Assembly: GCF_001507435.1 (NCBI RefSeq)
Contig: NZ_LMWH01000018.1
Span: forward strand, 1-7,740
Direction: 5' to 3'
DNA: 7,740 nucleotides
DNA from: Streptomyces sp. NRRL F-5122
GTDB lineage: Bacteria; Actinomycetota; Actinomycetes; Streptomycetales; Streptomycetaceae
The notes beneath the pieces were generated by a model. It did no database searches and was not told the origin of the DNA. It was given only the letters and a program-made list of their open reading frames with translations. Below are positions 7,000-7,740 of this stretch, piece after piece (the stretch's first letter is position 1; each line of letters opens with the position of its first letter). A program made the translations under genes and the position numbers.

Positions 7000-7397
7000 T
7001 CAGCGACCCGCAGCGCCGGACAGGACGTCCGCACCCCGAACCGGACCGAACTCCGTAAAGACAGGGTCAGTTCCATCGCGAGCCACCGTACTTGCCGATC
7101 GGAAGACAACTGGTCACAGAGCATCGTCCCAATTTTCCCACTCCACCGAATACGGGGCAATTAAGGGGAAGGATTCCCCCGGCGAGCGCATTTCATTCCA
7201 TTTCCGCGCAGGGCTCGGACGGCGGACTGCGCCACGAGTAGTGAATTCGTCTGGACGGGTGTTTTAACAAGGACCGGAACCCACTGTTCTGCACCTACCA
7301 GGAAAGGCTGCTGAGCTGCCTCTTTCCGCGCATCTACGAATCGCCACTACCCACACCCGCAGCGCCTGACCGACTTTCAGCTTGCGCAGTGAAGCGC

Positions 7398-7451
7398 GGA
7401 ATTCGAGGTAGCGTCTGACGCAGCAGCAGGGAAATGATCGAATTCCTGCTG
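7398..7451 (+). promoter_or_regulatory. Overlapping inverted repeats upstream of the secreted-protein gene
   Basis: GGAATTCGA (7398-7406) is perfectly inverted as TCGAATTCC (7438-7446), with 31 bases between. A second stem pairs CAGCAGGGAA (7424-7433) with TTCCTGCTG (7443-7451), leaving one bulged G and a nine-base loop. Both use TTCC at 7443-7446, so they cannot form together. The ribosome binding site AAGGAG (7457-7462) follows six bases after the second stem. They could be alternative leader structures or DNA operators. The transcription start is unknown, so whether this stretch is transcribed is inference. Confidence 0.35.
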
Positions 7452-7467
7452 TTCGAAAGGAGAGTTC

Positions 7468-7740
7468 GTGAAGACCATTGCTAGGGCCGTGGCAGTCGCG
7501 CTCATGACAGCCGGAGCGGTTGCCGTGCCCCTGACGGCAGAAGCCAGCGCCACCCCGCTGCCGGGATCGGTTTCCGCGGCGCCCGTCACCTCCGCCCTCC
7601 ACCGCGGCGACAGTGCACGGATCCACCACCCCTCCCACTACCGCAACAACGGGGACCTGCGCCGCTACCACGGCATCGACCTGCGGCGGTACCGCGGCAA
7701 CGACCGCGACTACTGGCGCTGGGACAGGTACCGCAACCGC
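7468..7740 (+). CDS. Secreted Arg/Tyr/Asp-rich protein, 5' part (runs off right edge)
   Basis: GTG at 7468 follows AAGGAG (7457-7462) at a good distance and opens a frame of 91 residues to the window end. The N-terminus is a classic Sec signal peptide: basic MKTIAR, a hydrophobic core AVAVALMTAGAVAVPL, and AEASA, with cleavage likely after residue 26 or 28. The mature start is Ala/Pro/Ser-rich. From about residue 45 the sequence becomes rich in His, Arg, Tyr, Asp and Asn, with a duplicated octad DLRRYHGI / DLRRYRGN followed by DRDYWRWDRYRNR. No enzyme motif is visible in the available part. It is presumably exported to the cell surface or medium; I do not recognise the family. Confidence 0.85.
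   Translation, partial: MKTIARAVAVALMTAGAVAVPLTAEASATPLPGSVSAAPVTSALHRGDSARIHHPSHYRNNGDLRRYHGIDLRRYRGNDRDYWRWDRYRNR
7654..7701 (+). repeat. 24-nt imperfect tandem duplication in the secreted-protein gene
   Basis: Two adjacent 24-base units, 7654-7677 and 7678-7701, both begin GACCTGCG and match at 20 of 24 positions. They encode DLRRYHGI and DLRRYRGN. Two of the four differences are synonymous Arg wobble changes. The coding that follows (DRDYWRWD) is a possible, much more diverged third unit. The array may continue beyond the window. Confidence 0.7.

Larger units (their letters stand above)
6520..7467. other. Largely non-coding region between the SRPBCC gene and the secreted-protein gene
   Basis: I see no confident gene in these 948 bases. 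Just past the SRPBCC stop, AACCGGC (6510-6516) and GCTCGGTT (6536-6543) could form an imperfect stem, a weak terminator at best. The middle (about 6664-6900) looks coding by composition and has its own entry. From about 7000 onward the sequence has more A/T runs and loses codon structure on both strands, as expected for an upstream regulatory region. A perfect hairpin-like repeat, GGGGAA-GGA-TTCCCC, lies at 7165-7179 without a following T tract. The last 70 bases hold the stem-loops described separately. Confidence 0.6.

Noticed and set aside
7264..7671. 135-codon minus-strand frame overlapping the secreted-protein gene
   Set aside because: It is antisense to a signal-peptide-bearing gene with a good ribosome binding site; composition is shadow-like.
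1..7740. CRISPR array, tRNA, rRNA or known riboswitch
   Set aside because: No regularly spaced direct repeats, cloverleaf-like sequence or recognisable riboswitch core was seen on reading both strands; a covariance-model scan would be needed to be certain.

Overview
The window is high-GC DNA with strong G/C preference at codon third positions, GTG starts and AGGAGG-type ribosome binding sites. Its protein architectures (a membrane-anchored SpoIIE-like PP2C phosphatase; a PAS-GAF-PP2C-HATPase protein) are typical of actinomycetes. I read it as Streptomyces or a close relative. It looks like accessory, low-gene-density DNA: about half is intergenic or decayed.

Layout. Positions 1-54 (minus) probably hold the 5' end of an unrecognised gene that runs off the left edge. 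Positions 185-1378 (minus) encode a four-helix membrane protein with a cytoplasmic PP2C/SpoIIE phosphatase domain. Positions 1379-2661 form a 1.28 kb divergent intergenic region with no convincing gene. Near its right end it carries two related palindromes (2383-2398 and 2429-2448). Positions 2662-5136 (plus) encode a large soluble sensor-phosphatase: N-terminal PAS and PAS-like regions, a GAF domain, a PP2C phosphatase and a C-terminal RsbW-like HATPase domain. About 20 bp later begins a small insertion-sequence graveyard: the last ~84 codons of an IS3-family orfB (5190-5444, minus), abutting frame-broken remnants that resemble a TnpB-like transposase (about 5451-5967, plus). Positions 6052-6519 (plus) encode an SRPBCC/AHSA1-type protein, probably from a leaderless mRNA. 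Positions 6520-7467 are mostly non-coding, with one coding-like but unassigned stretch around 6664-6900. At 7468 a secreted, Arg/Tyr/Asp-rich protein begins and runs off the right edge.

How the genes may work together. Both phosphatases belong to the family that dephosphorylates STAS anti-anti-sigma factors in partner-switching stress responses, and the larger one also carries the opposing anti-sigma-kinase-like module. No STAS protein or sigma factor is present in the window, so their partners must be encoded elsewhere. The SRPBCC protein and the secreted protein show no obvious functional link to them.

I do not see clear evidence of a novel system. The most checkable new signals are the palindrome pair upstream of the large phosphatase, the mutually exclusive stem-loops in the leader of the secreted gene, and the 24-nt tandem duplication inside that gene.
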